A stretch of DNA of 64,000 nt from Pseudomonadota bacterium. GTDB taxonomy: Bacteria > Pseudomonadota > Gammaproteobacteria > Burkholderiales > Thiobacillaceae. The stretch is from NCBI GenBank assembly GCA_029558905.1, contig JAKQCX010000030.1, positions 83,674 through 147,673 of the forward strand. Reading direction: 5' to 3'. Both the position numbers and the translations under genes were made by a program. Below, in pieces: positions 17,424 to 26,802 of this stretch (the stretch's first letter is position 1; every line of letters begins with the position of its first letter). The notes below the pieces were generated by a model. It worked only from the letters and a program-made list of their open reading frames with translations, was not told the origin of the DNA and did no database searches.

Positions 17424-18626
17424 TTATTGGGTGCGCAGCCGCTCCGTCACCGCCTGCATGCGCTGGGCCATGGCACTCAGGCCGCGCGTGGCCTCGGCGG
17501 TGTGCTGGATGGCCCGGCTGTAGCCGCCGGCCATGTGGGTGATGGCATCGACGTGCTGACGGATGCGCTGGCTGGCGTCGGACTGCTGCTTGACCGACTG
17601 GCTGATGCGGCGCATGCCCTCACTGGCCTGTTGCGCGCTCTGATTGGCGTTCGCCAGTACCCCGGCCACCATTTCCACGAATTCCAGGCTGGTGTCCAGG
17701 GCCCCCTGGCCGGTCTCGATGCGCTGCATGACCTCCGCCGACTGCTGCTCCAGGGTCCGGGTCACGCCGTCGATCTCGCTGGCGGAATGGGCGGACTTCT
17801 CGGCCAGCTTGCGCACTTCGTCCGCCACCACCGCGAAGCCGCGGCCCTGCTCCCCGGCGCGCGCGGCCTCGATGGCCGCGTTCAGGGCCAGCAGGTTGGT
17901 CTGCTCGGCGATGTCACGGACCTGGCGGGTCATGTCGGTGATGCGGGTGCTGTTCTGTACGAAGGCCTGCACCGAGCTGGCAATGTCACGCATGGCGCCT
18001 TCCACCCGGTCGATCTCCCCGATCAGTTCGGCGATCCGCACGTTGCCCTCCTGGGCACTGGCCACGCTTTGGGCGGACAGGGCATGCACCGACTCGGCAT
18101 TGTCTGCCACGCCGGCGATGCCCAGGCTGATTTCGGCGATGGAGGCCGCCGTGCTGGCCGCGGCCTCGCTTTGCATTCTGGAGCCTTCAGCCACCTGGCC
18201 GGCTGCGGTGGACAGTTCTTCCACCGCGTGGCCCACCTCCCGGGATGCACGCACCAGCTCGGACACGAGCTTGCCCAGGTCCAGACGCGTGCGTTCCGCG
18301 CTGTGTGCGATCTGACCGATCTCATCCTGGCCAGCGCCGTGGATGGTGGCGCTGAAATCACCCTGGGCCATGCGCTCCAGATCCCGCACCAGCCTCCGGG
18401 CTGGGCCCACGATCTGCCTCTGCACGGCGGTGACGAACCAGGCGAAGGCCACGACGATGGCCAGCGACATCAGACCCAGGCTGGGCAGCAGTCCCTCCAG
18501 TTCGTTCTTTCCCAGGGAGGGGAAGGACCACATGAAGCCGGTGATGGCCGCGGCCACGACCAGGGCGGTACTGACGCCGGTGATGACCAGCAGCCGGTTG
18601 CGTATGCTGCGTGCTATCCAATCCAT
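17424..18626 (-). CDS. Methyl-accepting chemotaxis protein with almost no sensor domain
   Basis: A 400-residue chemoreceptor. Two transmembrane helices (about 11-34 and 50-68) are separated by only some 15 residues, so there is no periplasmic ligand-binding domain. A HAMP segment ([20 protein letters not shown]) and the MA signalling domain follow, with the conserved hairpin tip [19 protein letters not shown]. It likely senses something at or in the membrane, or redox/energy state through a partner. No che genes are nearby. Confidence 0.92.
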   Translation of the reverse strand: MDWIARSIRNRLLVITGVSTALVVAAAITGFMWSFPSLGKNELEGLLPSLGLMSLAIVVAFAWFVTAVQRQIVGPARRLVRDLERMAQGDFSATIHGAGQDEIGQIAHSAERTRLDLGKLVSELVRASREVGHAVEELSTAAGQVAEGSRMQSEAAASTAASIAEISLGIAGVADNAESVHALSAQSVASAQEGNVRIAELIGEIDRVEGAMRDIASSVQAFVQNSTRITDMTRQVRDIAEQTNLLALNAAIEAARAGEQGRGFAVVADEVRKLAEKSAHSASEIDGVTRTLEQQSAEVMQRIETGQGALDTSLEFVEMVAGVLANANQSAQQASEGMRRISQSVKQQSDASQRIRQHVDAITHMAGGYSRAIQHTAEATRGLSAMAQRMQAVTERLRTQ

Positions 18627-18773
18627 TCCTGCACCTCCCGCGCGGGTGGAAGACCCTTCCCGTGGAAAGGCTGCAGGTGATTACGGAAGGCAGGAAAAAA
18701 TCTTTACCTGCGGCATGTCAGGCGCGTCCGCCATGCGCCGGGCCAAGGTGCAGCAGGAGATGCCACGGGTGAT

Positions 18774-19235
18774 TCAGCCCGTGTTGCCCAGCAGCCCGGC
18801 CGGTACCAGCCAGTGACGCAGCATCCGGGCCAGGCCGTTGCGCGCGGGGCGATGACCCAGGGTCAGCAGGTCGTGGCGCCCACCCAGGTAGCCCGTGTCG
18901 TATTCGGCCACCACAAGATCAGGTTGCCAGTGCCGTATGCCATCGGCGAATCCGCGATGCGCCTGGCCATAACGCGCCAGCAGTTCCACCTCGCCGGCTC
19001 CCAGCGTGCCGCGCAGGAAGTCCAGACGGCGCAGCGCGGCCTGTTCGAATTCCCGTGCCTCGGTCTGACGACCGGGCCCAGGATAACCGCCGTCCAGCGC
19101 GGGATCGGGCGGGATGAGATGCAGGAACGCCAGGCGCGCGCCTTCCAGGCTGGCCAGACCGAGGGCGCGGCGCGCCACGCTGGTGCCCGCGTGCGTGAAA
19201 TCCACCAGGGCGAGGATGCGGCGATAGTCATGCAT
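18774..19235 (-). CDS. Universal stress protein UspA family
   Basis: A 153-residue protein with the UspA alpha/beta fold: an N-terminal strand YRRILALVDFTHAGTSVARRA and the C-terminal LVVAEYDTGYLGG followed by a GHRPARNGLARMLRH segment near the nucleotide-binding position. The start overlaps the end of the upstream SulP gene by 8 bp, so it is co-translated with the transporter and may monitor or modulate it. Confidence 0.82.
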   Translation of the reverse strand: MHDYRRILALVDFTHAGTSVARRALGLASLEGARLAFLHLIPPDPALDGGYPGPGRQTEAREFEQAALRRLDFLRGTLGAGEVELLARYGQAHRGFADGIRHWQPDLVVAEYDTGYLGGRHDLLTLGHRPARNGLARMLRHWLVPAGLLGNTG

Positions 19236-21030
19236 GCGGGGGCTCCGTTTGCGTGTGTTTGGGTGTGCCTGCCGATGGGGCGCCACATTCAAGGAAGATG
19301 CGCGCCCTGCAGCCACGGCAGATTTCCGGATCCAGGCGGCCATGGAGTGCGCGCACGGCCTCGGTCTTGGAATCGAACAGGTTGCAGCCACCGATGGCCT
19401 TGAGGGCACCGCTTTCCGCCAACTGCTCCTGGACGATGTCCTTCACCCGCACCAGGGACAGGCTGCCCCCCCTGGTCTGACGCCGCCTGGCCTCTTCGGC
19501 AAGAAAGTCGGCGCCCTCCTTGTCGATGAAATTGATGCCATGCGCGATGATGGCCAGGTGCCTCTGCGCGGGCATGGCCCGGTCCTGTGCGCCGATCTGG
19601 TCGCGCAGGTAGGACACCGCGCCGAAGTAGATGGAGCCGTCCACGCGCGCGAAGCGCAGCTGCGGACATTGGGGCGCATGCGTGGCGTCGGTGGCATCGG
19701 TGAACTTGCGCCGGGCGTCGTGGGGGTTGGGGACGCGCACGCGCACATTGGGTCTGGCTGTGCGCGCCAGGTAGACGGCCAGGGACATGAACACACCCAG
19801 AATGATGGCCTCTTCCAGGGTCAGGAACAGGGTGCCGGCGAAGGTGGCCAGGAGGATGGAGCTCTCCACCCTGCTGGTCCGGAGGGTGTGGGCAATCTCC
19901 CTGAAGTCGATCAGACCCCAGGCCACCTGGAAGAGTATGCCGGCCATGGCGGCATTGGGCAGGTATCGGGCCCAGGGTGCCACAAGCAGCACCAGCAGTA
20001 GCAGGAACACTCCGGCGAGCATGGCGGCGATGGGGGTGCGGGCGCCTGCGGCATAGTTGACGCCGCTGCGGTTGAAGGAACCCGTGGCCACATAGCCGGA
20101 GAAGAAACTGCCGAACAGGTTGGACATGCCCTGGCCCACGAACTCCTGGTTGCCGTCCACGTGCTGGCCGGAGCGGGCCGCCAGGGCCCGGGCGATGGAC
20201 ACCGCCTCGGTCAGGGCCAGCAGGGTCACGGCCACTACGCCCGAGGCCACGGCGCGGATGCTGTCGCCATCCAGGCTGGGGGCGGACAGGGGTGGCAGGC
20301 TGGCGGGCAGGGCCCCCACGGTGGGCAGGGACGCGCCACTCCAGGCCGCCAGGGCCGATCCCCCCAGCATGGCCACGATCATGTAGGGCCATCTGGGCAG
20401 CCAATGTTTCACGCCCATGCCCAGCAGCAGGGTGGCCAGGGCCACACCGAAGATGGCGGGATCGATGGCGCCGGCGTGGCCGACGACCATGCCCCAGGTG
20501 TCGGTGAAGGAAGCCCCCCGGGGTATGGCCAGGCCGGTGAAGTGCCTTACCTGGTTGGTGGCGATGAGGATGGCGGCGCCGGCGGTGAAGCCGGTCACCA
20601 CGGAATGGGAAATGAAGTTCACCAGGCTGCCCAGCCTGGCCAGGCCCATGGCGACCTGGATCACGCCCACGAGGAAGGTGAGGGTCAGGGCCAGGCTGAC
20701 ATATGCCGCCGTGCCCGGCTCGGCGTGCAGGGAGAGCACGGAGAACACGACGATGGAGGCGGCCGTGGTGGGACCGGACACCAGATGCCAGGAGGACCCG
20801 AACAGGGCGGCGACGACCGCCGGGATCATGCCGGCGTAGAGACCGTATTCCGGCGGCATGCCGGCGATGGTGGCGAAGGCCACGCCCTGGGGCAGGGCTA
20901 CCAGGGCGCCGGTGAGGCCGGCCAGGGTATCGGCCTTGGCGCTCGCCCGGTCCACCCGGGGCAGCCAGGTGAGGAAGGGGGCGAAGGGCCTGACCCAGGT
21001 GGGCAGGGTGTTCAGGGAGGGCAGGGACAT
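19228..21030 (-). CDS. SulP-family anion transporter with STAS domain (SulP-C)
   Basis: A 600-residue SLC26/SulP protein. The conserved N-terminal segment ALVALPQGVAFATIAGMPPEYGLYAG and the mid-protein ARSGQHVDGNQEFVGQGMSN motif are present, with a C-terminal STAS domain (about 455-560). The tail ends in a cysteine cluster (CRGCRARIFLEC). It lacks the coiled-coil insertion seen in the other two SulP proteins of the window. SulP proteins carry sulfate, bicarbonate or other anions; the substrate cannot be read from sequence. It is co-translated with a UspA protein. Confidence 0.92.
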   Translation of the reverse strand: MSLPSLNTLPTWVRPFAPFLTWLPRVDRASAKADTLAGLTGALVALPQGVAFATIAGMPPEYGLYAGMIPAVVAALFGSSWHLVSGPTTAASIVVFSVLSLHAEPGTAAYVSLALTLTFLVGVIQVAMGLARLGSLVNFISHSVVTGFTAGAAILIATNQVRHFTGLAIPRGASFTDTWGMVVGHAGAIDPAIFGVALATLLLGMGVKHWLPRWPYMIVAMLGGSALAAWSGASLPTVGALPASLPPLSAPSLDGDSIRAVASGVVAVTLLALTEAVSIARALAARSGQHVDGNQEFVGQGMSNLFGSFFSGYVATGSFNRSGVNYAAGARTPIAAMLAGVFLLLLVLLVAPWARYLPNAAMAGILFQVAWGLIDFREIAHTLRTSRVESSILLATFAGTLFLTLEEAIILGVFMSLAVYLARTARPNVRVRVPNPHDARRKFTDATDATHAPQCPQLRFARVDGSIYFGAVSYLRDQIGAQDRAMPAQRHLAIIAHGINFIDKEGADFLAEEARRRQTRGGSLSLVRVKDIVQEQLAESGALKAIGGCNLFDSKTEAVRALHGRLDPEICRGCRARIFLECGAPSAGTPKHTQTEPPHA

Positions 21031-21116
21031 GCAGCGGGATCTGCGCGCGGGATGGATACCGGCGCATCCTGCGGCAAGGCCCGTTGCGGGCGCGTCATGA
21101 TCACGTCAAGGAGACG

Positions 21117-22391
21117 TCAAGCCCCAGGACCGGTGGCGAAGTACAGCACTGCCTCGGTGCCCCGACCCTCTTCGCTGTCGAGCCGGACCCGCCAGCCATG
21201 GCGCTCGCAGATCTTTTGCACCAGGGCCAGGCCGATGCCCGTGCCCCGGCTATGACGTCCCTTGTAGAGGCGCTGGAAGACACGCTCCAGATCCGCCTTG
21301 GGAATGCCCGGACCGGTGTCGCGGATCGTGAGGCGGTCCATTCCCAGGCATACGCTGACCTGGCCGCGTTCCGTATAGCTAAAGCTGTTGCGCACCAGGT
21401 TGGCCAGGACGATGGCCAGCAGGCTGGGATCGGTGGCCGGTGCGGGGCGGGCGCGTATCTCCAGTCTCACCTCCACGGCCTTGCCGCGCAGCAGGTGCCG
21501 GTGTTTGTCCAGGGTGTCACGCAGCAGCTCGGCCACGTCAACGGGATCGCACCGCCCGTCTCCGCGTTCACGCGCCATCGCCAGCAGGGCGGCGATGAGG
21601 TCCGCCATGTCGGCGGCGGCGTGTTCGATGCGCGCCAGGCGCTGCCGCTCCTTTTCCGGCCGGGTTTCGTCCGCCAGCAGGACCTCCGCCGCGCCCCGGA
21701 TCACCGCCAGGGGGGTGCGCAGCTCGTGCGAGACATCGGCGGTAAAGGCACGTTCCCGTTCGATGAAGGCCGCCAGGCGGTGCAGGCTGCGCTCGAAGGC
21801 GCGCGCCAGCTCACCGACCTCGTCCGGCGCGAAGTCGGCGGCCAGTTCGGCATGGGGCGTGCCGGGGCCGATGTGGCGCAGGCGCCGGGCCAGCTCCTTC
21901 ACCGGTTCGATGACCCGTTCCGCCAGCCAGAAGGCGATGCCGCCGGAGAGCAGCATCATGAGGGCCACGCAGGCCCCCAGAAAGGCGCTGAGCTGGGACT
22001 GGCGCTCCCGGAACAGGGTTTCGTTGTGCAACAGGTAGTAGCGCAGGCCCCGGTGGTCGGTCACCAGCAGGCGATAGGGCATACCGTCCAGTCGCAGGCT
22101 GTGGCGCCCCGCAGGCCTTTCCAGCAGTGCCCGGGGCGGTTCCGGGTCGTGCGCTGCCGCCGGTGCCACATAGCCCATCAGGGTGGCGGTGGCCGGAGGG
22201 GGGGAATGTGGGTTGCGCGCGCGACGGCTCTGGTAGTCCTGCATTTCGGCGTTCAGGGTCTCGTCGATGAGGCGCTGGCCCGCATCCCGCACGCCGATGT
22301 ACAGACCCACGGCAATGATCAGCGAAACGCCTCCGCCCATGGCCGCGAAGGCCAGGGCCGCGCGTGAGCGCAGGCTGTGTGAAAAGCGCAT
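21117..22391 (-). CDS. Two-component sensor histidine kinase
   Basis: A 424-residue membrane kinase. Transmembrane helices at about 13-34 and 136-157 enclose a periplasmic domain of roughly 100 residues. Then come HAMP, a HisKA domain with H222 in DVSHELRTPL, and an ATPase domain (NLVRNSFSYTERG, RDTGPGIP, GTGIGLALVQKICERHG). The gene starts 9 bp after the stop of the OmpR-type regulator and forms a pair with it. Confidence 0.93.
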   Translation of the reverse strand: MRFSHSLRSRAALAFAAMGGGVSLIIAVGLYIGVRDAGQRLIDETLNAEMQDYQSRRARNPHSPPPATATLMGYVAPAAAHDPEPPRALLERPAGRHSLRLDGMPYRLLVTDHRGLRYYLLHNETLFRERQSQLSAFLGACVALMMLLSGGIAFWLAERVIEPVKELARRLRHIGPGTPHAELAADFAPDEVGELARAFERSLHRLAAFIERERAFTADVSHELRTPLAVIRGAAEVLLADETRPEKERQRLARIEHAAADMADLIAALLAMARERGDGRCDPVDVAELLRDTLDKHRHLLRGKAVEVRLEIRARPAPATDPSLLAIVLANLVRNSFSYTERGQVSVCLGMDRLTIRDTGPGIPKADLERVFQRLYKGRHSRGTGIGLALVQKICERHGWRVRLDSEEGRGTEAVLYFATGPGA

Positions 22392-22400
22392 GGATGTGTT

Positions 22401-23078
22401 TCAGGGCGTGGCCGCCAGGCGGTAGCCAATGCCCCGCAGGGTGTGGATCAGCGTGGTTTCGCCGGCCTCTTCCAGAGCGGCGCGCAACACGTGCATGTGC
22501 GCCCGCAGGGCATCGGAATCGGGGGGCTCGTCCCCCCAGACGGCCCGTTCCAGCTCGCTGCGTTTCACCACCCGGGGCGAGGCCCGCATCAGGGTCTCCA
22601 GCAGTTTCAGGGGGATGGGGGGCAGATGCACGTGGCGTGCGCCACGCTGGGCACGCATCAGGGCCGGGTCGTATTCCAGATCGGCCACCCGCAACAGGGT
22701 GGCCGCGGCCTTGCCACCGGCACGGCGCTGGAGGGCCCTCAGGCGGGCCTCGATCTCCCGCAGGGCGAAGGGCTTCACCACATAGTCGTCGGCGCCGCAT
22801 TCCAGGCCCGCCACCCGATCGTCCAGTGCGTCCCGGGCAGTGAGCATGAGCACTGGCGTGTCCCGGCGCGCCACCTCGCGCAGGCGCTGGCACACCCCGA
22901 AGCCATCCATACCCGGCAGCATCACGTCCAGAATGATGGCGTCATAGTCCTGGGTCACCGCCAGGTGCAGGCCCGTGATGCCGTCCCCGGCCGCGTCCAC
23001 GTCGTGTCGCTTGGCCTCCAGAAAGTCGCAGAGGTTGGCGGCCAGGTCCGGGTTGTCCTCGATGATGAGGACGCGCAT
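22401..23078 (-). CDS. OmpR-family response regulator
   Basis: A 225-residue regulator with a receiver domain (phospho-acceptor D51 in ILDVMLPG, KPFALREIEARLRA at the end) and a winged-helix C-terminal domain (LLETLMRASPRVVKRSELER, HVLRAALEE, IHTLRGIGYRL). It precedes its kinase on the minus strand. Its target is unknown; the TauE-type exporter and SulP-C are its neighbours. Confidence 0.93.
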   Translation of the reverse strand: MRVLIIEDNPDLAANLCDFLEAKRHDVDAAGDGITGLHLAVTQDYDAIILDVMLPGMDGFGVCQRLREVARRDTPVLMLTARDALDDRVAGLECGADDYVVKPFALREIEARLRALQRRAGGKAAATLLRVADLEYDPALMRAQRGARHVHLPPIPLKLLETLMRASPRVVKRSELERAVWGDEPPDSDALRAHMHVLRAALEEAGETTLIHTLRGIGYRLAATP

Positions 23079-23207
23079 CACATCAGGCCTCACCCACGCG
23101 CGGGCGCCCGCGCAGGTCAGCCGATGCCGCGTGCCGCCGAAGCGGCGCGCAGGCAAGCACCTCCGGCCGGGTGGATGTGGCGTGGCATTCCGTGCGCAAC
23201 GGCCTGC

Positions 23208-24281
23208 TCAGGCGGAGCGGGTGGCGACGGCGGCCTGGCGGTGCTCGGCCATGCCGCGGATGAGGGCGACGAGGATGGTGAGGCCCCCCACGGCCAGGGC
23301 CAGCACCAGGGTGGCATCGCCCGCCAGCTTCAGGTTGGCGATGCTGCCATCCGACAGGGGCGTGATCATGCCCAGCTTGGACAGATAGCCGGGCACGTAG
23401 AAGAAGCGGGAGAACAGCACGATGATCATGATCAGCCCCATGACGAGCTTGACGATGGAATCACGCACATAGGTGGTGCCGATGGCGCCGATCTGGATGC
23501 CAAACAGGGAACCTGCCAGGATGATCATGGCCAGGCGGATGTCCACCACGCCGTCCAGGGCGTAGAGGAGGGTACCGCCCACACCCATGACGAAGGCGAC
23601 GACCAGTTCCGTGGCCGAGGCCATGAGGGCCGGGGCGCCCAGCACATAGATCATTGCGGGCACGCCGATGAAGCCGCCCACGGCGATGGTGGCGGCCAGC
23701 ATGCCGGTGGCCAAGCCCAGAGGCACGATGAACAGCACCGAGACCCGGGCCTTGAGACTGTCGAAGTACACCATGGTGCCGGGGATATGCACGGACTGGA
23801 TCCAGCGCGCCAGCCGGGTGACCGGATGTGCGGCCTCCCCGCCGCCTGCCCTTTCCCGCCGGAACATGTGCAGGGCATCCCGCAGCACGAAACCGCCCAC
23901 CACCGCCAGAACGACGACGAACACCACCGAGACATACAGGCTGGTACCGATGTCGCCATAGGTATCCTTGATGCCGGTCATGACGTGTTTGCCGGCGATC
24001 ACCCCGAGCTCGGCGAAGACCCCCATGATGATCCCCAGCTTCAGGTCCACCTGGCCGTACTTGTGGCGCTTCATGGCGCCCACCAGGGACTTGGGAAACT
24101 TGTGACACATGTTGGAGGCCACGGCGACGATACCGGGTACGCCCAGGGTCATCATGGCCGGCGTGAGCACGAAGGCACCGCCCGAGCCGATGAAACCGGA
24201 GACCATGCCGCCCACGAAGCCCACCACGAACAGGGCCAGGGCGGAATACAGGTTGATGTCGATGAACAGACCGCTATCCAC
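23208..24281 (-). CDS. TauE/SafE-family sulfite/anion exporter
   Basis: A 357-residue membrane protein with about nine transmembrane segments and the two glycine-rich repeats of the DUF81/TauE family (GFVGGMVSGFIGSGGAF near 21-37, AVGGFIGVPAMIYVLG in the second half). Translation starts at GTG 24281, preceded by GGGAGAG. Family members export sulfite, sulfoacetate or other small anions. It is the third gene of an operon of UspA-like protein, small membrane protein and exporter, apparently served by the sigma-54 promoter at 25152. Confidence 0.88.
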   Translation of the reverse strand: MDSGLFIDINLYSALALFVVGFVGGMVSGFIGSGGAFVLTPAMMTLGVPGIVAVASNMCHKFPKSLVGAMKRHKYGQVDLKLGIIMGVFAELGVIAGKHVMTGIKDTYGDIGTSLYVSVVFVVVLAVVGGFVLRDALHMFRRERAGGGEAAHPVTRLARWIQSVHIPGTMVYFDSLKARVSVLFIVPLGLATGMLAATIAVGGFIGVPAMIYVLGAPALMASATELVVAFVMGVGGTLLYALDGVVDIRLAMIILAGSLFGIQIGAIGTTYVRDSIVKLVMGLIMIIVLFSRFFYVPGYLSKLGMITPLSDGSIANLKLAGDATLVLALAVGGLTILVALIRGMAEHRQAAVATRSA

Positions 24282-24293
24282 TTGCGCTCTCCC

Positions 24294-24539
24294 TTATTTC
24301 CCGCTGCCGGACCTGGCGGCGTGCAGGCCCAGGGATTCCCAGAAGTGGCCAGTGAAGGCCCCGTGGAAATAGGAGAACACGAAGGCCACCAGCACCGGGA
24401 TGATGAACAGGATCCGGTTCTCTCTCGTGTGCTGGGCCCACTGCACGAACAGGTCGGCATGGCTCAGGAGCAGGGTGTAGAGCGCGAGACTGGCGGTGCC
24501 GTAGAGCAGGGTTGCGGCGATGGATTTCTTGGGGGTCAT
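24294..24539 (-). CDS. Small two-helix membrane protein in the TauE operon
   Basis: An 81-residue protein with two hydrophobic helices (about 7-26 and 42-60) and a polar tail. It is 12 bp upstream of the TauE-type exporter and 26 bp downstream of the UspA-like gene. I do not recognise a named family. Position and size suggest an accessory subunit of the exporter. Confidence 0.75.
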   Translation of the reverse strand: MTPKKSIAATLLYGTASLALYTLLLSHADLFVQWAQHTRENRILFIIPVLVAFVFSYFHGAFTGHFWESLGLHAARSGSGK

Positions 24540-24565
24540 GTCGATGCCTCGGGTTTGGAAAAAGG

Positions 24566-25117
24566 TCAGTGCGCGGAGGCCAGCTGGGGCGTGGCGCTTG
24601 CGTTCCGGCCGGCGTCGGGCGTGGGGCCCACGACGACGACGGGAACCGGTGATTTGCCTGCAGGCAGGCCGCGACGGCCGCCCAGCAGGCTTGCCACCGG
24701 GTCTTCCGGTGTAGCGGATACGGCAAACAGGACTTCCGTGCGCCGGGACAGAAGCCCCAGCACGGCGCTACGCGCGTGGCGCTTCAGTTCGGCGGTCTCG
24801 CAGCGGATGCCGGCCAGATCCGGCAGATAGGGGTCGAGCATGTAGCGCACGGCCATGGCGTCGTGGGTGATCAGCAGCAGATCGGCACCCATGCGGCGGC
24901 AGGCGCCGATGACATAGGCCATCACTGCCGGCGGCAGGTGGTCGCCCACGCCCAGGGCGATCATGCGCCGCGTGCACGGCGCGTCATCGGCCCGCGTGTG
25001 GGTGGCGGGCTTGCCATACAGCGCTGCGTGCATGGCGGCGCGGCCCGAGCGCTCGCCCAGGTCCGCGAAGGCCAGGGCTGCCATGGCCTGCTTGAGTTGC
25101 TCTGTCAGATGTTTCAT
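24566..25117 (-). CDS. Universal-stress-like protein heading the TauE operon
   Basis: A 183-residue soluble protein starting MKHLTEQLKQAM after a CGGAG ribosome-binding site. The centre (RRMGADLLLITHDAMAVRYML) and the later VPVVVVGPTPDAGRNASA resemble the alternating strands and end motif of nucleotide-binding stress proteins, but the match to UspA is loose. It lies 35 nt from a strong sigma-54 promoter and is the first gene of the exporter operon. Confidence 0.65.
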   Translation of the reverse strand: MKHLTEQLKQAMAALAFADLGERSGRAAMHAALYGKPATHTRADDAPCTRRMIALGVGDHLPPAVMAYVIGACRRMGADLLLITHDAMAVRYMLDPYLPDLAGIRCETAELKRHARSAVLGLLSRRTEVLFAVSATPEDPVASLLGGRRGLPAGKSPVPVVVVGPTPDAGRNASATPQLASAH

Positions 25118-25151
25118 GGGGACTCCGGTGTGGATGCACGCCCTGCCTATC

Positions 25152-25166
25152 GCAAGCCACGTGCCA
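25152..25166 (-). promoter_or_regulatory. Sigma-54 promoter of the UspA-like/TauE operon
   Basis: Read on the minus strand, TGGCACG-N4-TTGC matches the -24/-12 consensus perfectly in its core, with the required ten bases between GG and GC. The predicted start of transcription is near 25140, 23 nt before the ATG at 25117. An inverted-repeat activator site lies about 98 bp further upstream. Confidence 0.85.
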
Positions 25167-25228
25167 TCCCGTGTTTTGATGTATCTCGTTGATTTCATTT
25201 GGAGGGATGGGAGGCGACACGAGGATGG

Positions 25229-25248
25229 ATGTTTCACGGATGAAACAT
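25229..25248. promoter_or_regulatory. Perfect inverted repeat, candidate activator site for the neighbouring sigma-54 regulator
   Basis: ATGTTTCA-N4-TGAAACAT, perfect 8-bp arms. Its centre is about 98 bp upstream of the predicted sigma-54 start for the TauE operon, a usual enhancer distance. A weaker copy lies at 25316. The likely ligand is the NtrC-type regulator encoded at 26799. Confidence 0.75.
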
Positions 25249-25277
25249 GACCAGGCTCATCGGGTCTAACCCCATGA

Positions 25278-25308
25278 TTGACAACGGTCAGTCGGAGACG
25301 TTTAGAAT
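25278..25308 (+). promoter_or_regulatory. Candidate sigma-70 promoter of the first kinase/regulator pair
   Basis: TTGACA (25278-25283) and TAGAAT (25303-25308) are near consensus but separated by 19 bp, longer than ideal. The start codon of the kinase follows 31 bp downstream. A second operator-like sequence lies between the promoter and the gene, suggesting autoregulation. Confidence 0.5.
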
Positions 25309-25315
25309 CCGCAAC

Positions 25316-25335
25316 ATGTTTCATTTTGGAAACGA
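25316..25335. promoter_or_regulatory. Second, imperfect copy of the ATGTTTCA inverted repeat
   Basis: ATGTTTCA-N4-GGAAACGA: the left arm is identical to the upstream site and the right arm keeps GAAAC. It ends 3 bp before the kinase ATG at 25339 and could mediate autorepression. Confidence 0.5.
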
Positions 25336-25338
25336 AGC

Positions 25339-26802
25339 ATGTCCAGCATCCGCGGCAAGGTCACTCTGGGCTATCTTGCCCTCGCCACGGGTGTGGGGGG
25401 GTTCGTGCTGTTTGCCTCTGCCGATCTGCGCTATCTGGAAAACCGGGTGCGCGAAGGGGTGGCGATCTCCGCCTTCCGCGATGGCGTGCAGGAACTGCGG
25501 CGTCACGAGAAGAACTACTTTCTCCACCACGGCGCCGCCGAACTGGATGCGGCGCGTGCCCTGGCGAGCCAGCTGGTGCGCACGCTGAACGACGAGGCCG
25601 GGGCCCTGGCGGGCGTGGCGCGCGGGGACGAACTGCCGGTCCTGCGCCGGACCATGCGGCGCTATCTGGATCTGATCGAGCAGCCCATCGAATTTGGCCA
25701 GCAGGGTGGCCCGTCGGCGGAGCCCGGCATACGCGCCGCGGGTCATGCCGTTTCCGTGGCGAGCGACCGGCTGGCGGGGCGTGAGCGCGCGTTCCTGGCG
25801 AGCGTGCTGCGCCAGTCCCGTCTGGCCCTGGTGGGGGGAGTGGGCATGGTGGTCCTGCTGGCCCTGGCCGGCGGGCATCTGCTCTACCGCGCCGTGGGAC
25901 GGCCGCTGAAGCGCCTGGAGGATCAGTTGCAGCCCCTGGCCGAAGGACGCTTCCAGGCCTTTACCCAGGTTTCCGGAGACCGAGAGATCGTTTCTTTCAC
26001 CGCCGCCCTCAACCGCATGCTGACGGAGCTCGATCTGCGCCGGCGCCAGGTGCTGCAGGCGGAAAGACTGGCGGCCCTGGGTACCCTGGCCTCCGGCGTG
26101 GCGCACGAGCTCAATAACCCCCTGGGCAACATCTCCGGCGCCTGCCAGATCCTGCTGGAGGAACTGGGTGGTCTGGATGCGCTGCCGGCCGGCACGCGCG
26201 TGACCCTGCTGACATGGCTCACCCAGATCGACGACGAGACCGAACGCGCCCGCCGCATCGTGCGCACCCTACTGGACTACAGCCGCAAGCCGGGTCTGAA
26301 GGGCATGCCCTGCCCATTGCACGAGGTCCTGGAGAAGTCCCTGCTCCTGCTGCGCAGGCGGCTGCCGGGCGAGGACTGCGTGCGCCTCGACGTGCCAGCC
26401 GACCTGTGGGTCCGCGCCGACCCCCAGCGCCTGCAGCAGGTATGCATCAACCTCGTCCAGAACGCATTCGATGCCGGTGCCCGCGAAGTACGCATCCAGG
26501 CGCGACCGGGCTTGCCGGGCGACTGGCCTCCCGCGGACGCCGGCCTGGTGGTGGGCGCGGGCACGGGGCGGCAGGCGGTGCTCATCCGGGTGGAGGATGA
26601 CGGACCCGGCATCCTGCCGCGGGAGCTGGACCACATCTTCGATCCCTTCTACACCACCCGGGAACCGGGCGAGGGCACGGGCCTGGGCCTCTACATCGTC
26701 AGCGAGATCGTGCAGGAACAGGAGGGCGCCATCGCCGTGCGCAGCGTCCCCGGGGCCGGCACCCGTTTCGAACTGTGGCTGCCCCGCGGGGAGGAGGTAT
26801 GA
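25339..26802 (+). CDS. Sensor histidine kinase 1 (NtrB-like, helical sensor domain)
   Basis: A 487-residue kinase. Transmembrane helices at about 9-27 and 163-183 flank a helical sensory domain containing RRHEKNYFLHH at residues 54-64. A HAMP-like segment leads to a HisKA domain with H256 in GVAHELNNPLGN and an ATPase domain (NLVQNAFDAG, DDGPGILP, GTGLGLYIVSEIV). The motif recurs at identical positions in the second kinase of the window. The gene overlaps its regulator by 4 bp. The signal is unknown; position suggests control of anion/carbon transport. Confidence 0.92.
   Translation: MSSIRGKVTLGYLALATGVGGFVLFASADLRYLENRVREGVAISAFRDGVQELRRHEKNYFLHHGAAELDAARALASQLVRTLNDEAGALAGVARGDELPVLRRTMRRYLDLIEQPIEFGQQGGPSAEPGIRAAGHAVSVASDRLAGRERAFLASVLRQSRLALVGGVGMVVLLALAGGHLLYRAVGRPLKRLEDQLQPLAEGRFQAFTQVSGDREIVSFTAALNRMLTELDLRRRQVLQAERLAALGTLASGVAHELNNPLGNISGACQILLEELGGLDALPAGTRVTLLTWLTQIDDETERARRIVRTLLDYSRKPGLKGMPCPLHEVLEKSLLLLRRRLPGEDCVRLDVPADLWVRADPQRLQQVCINLVQNAFDAGAREVRIQARPGLPGDWPPADAGLVVGAGTGRQAVLIRVEDDGPGILPRELDHIFDPFYTTREPGEGTGLGLYIVSEIVQEQEGAIAVRSVPGAGTRFELWLPRGEEV

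Noticed and set aside
22443..24830. A 795-codon open frame on the plus strand
   Set aside because: It is antisense to the response regulator, TauE exporter and small membrane protein genes, all of which have recognised domains; its composition is shadow-like.
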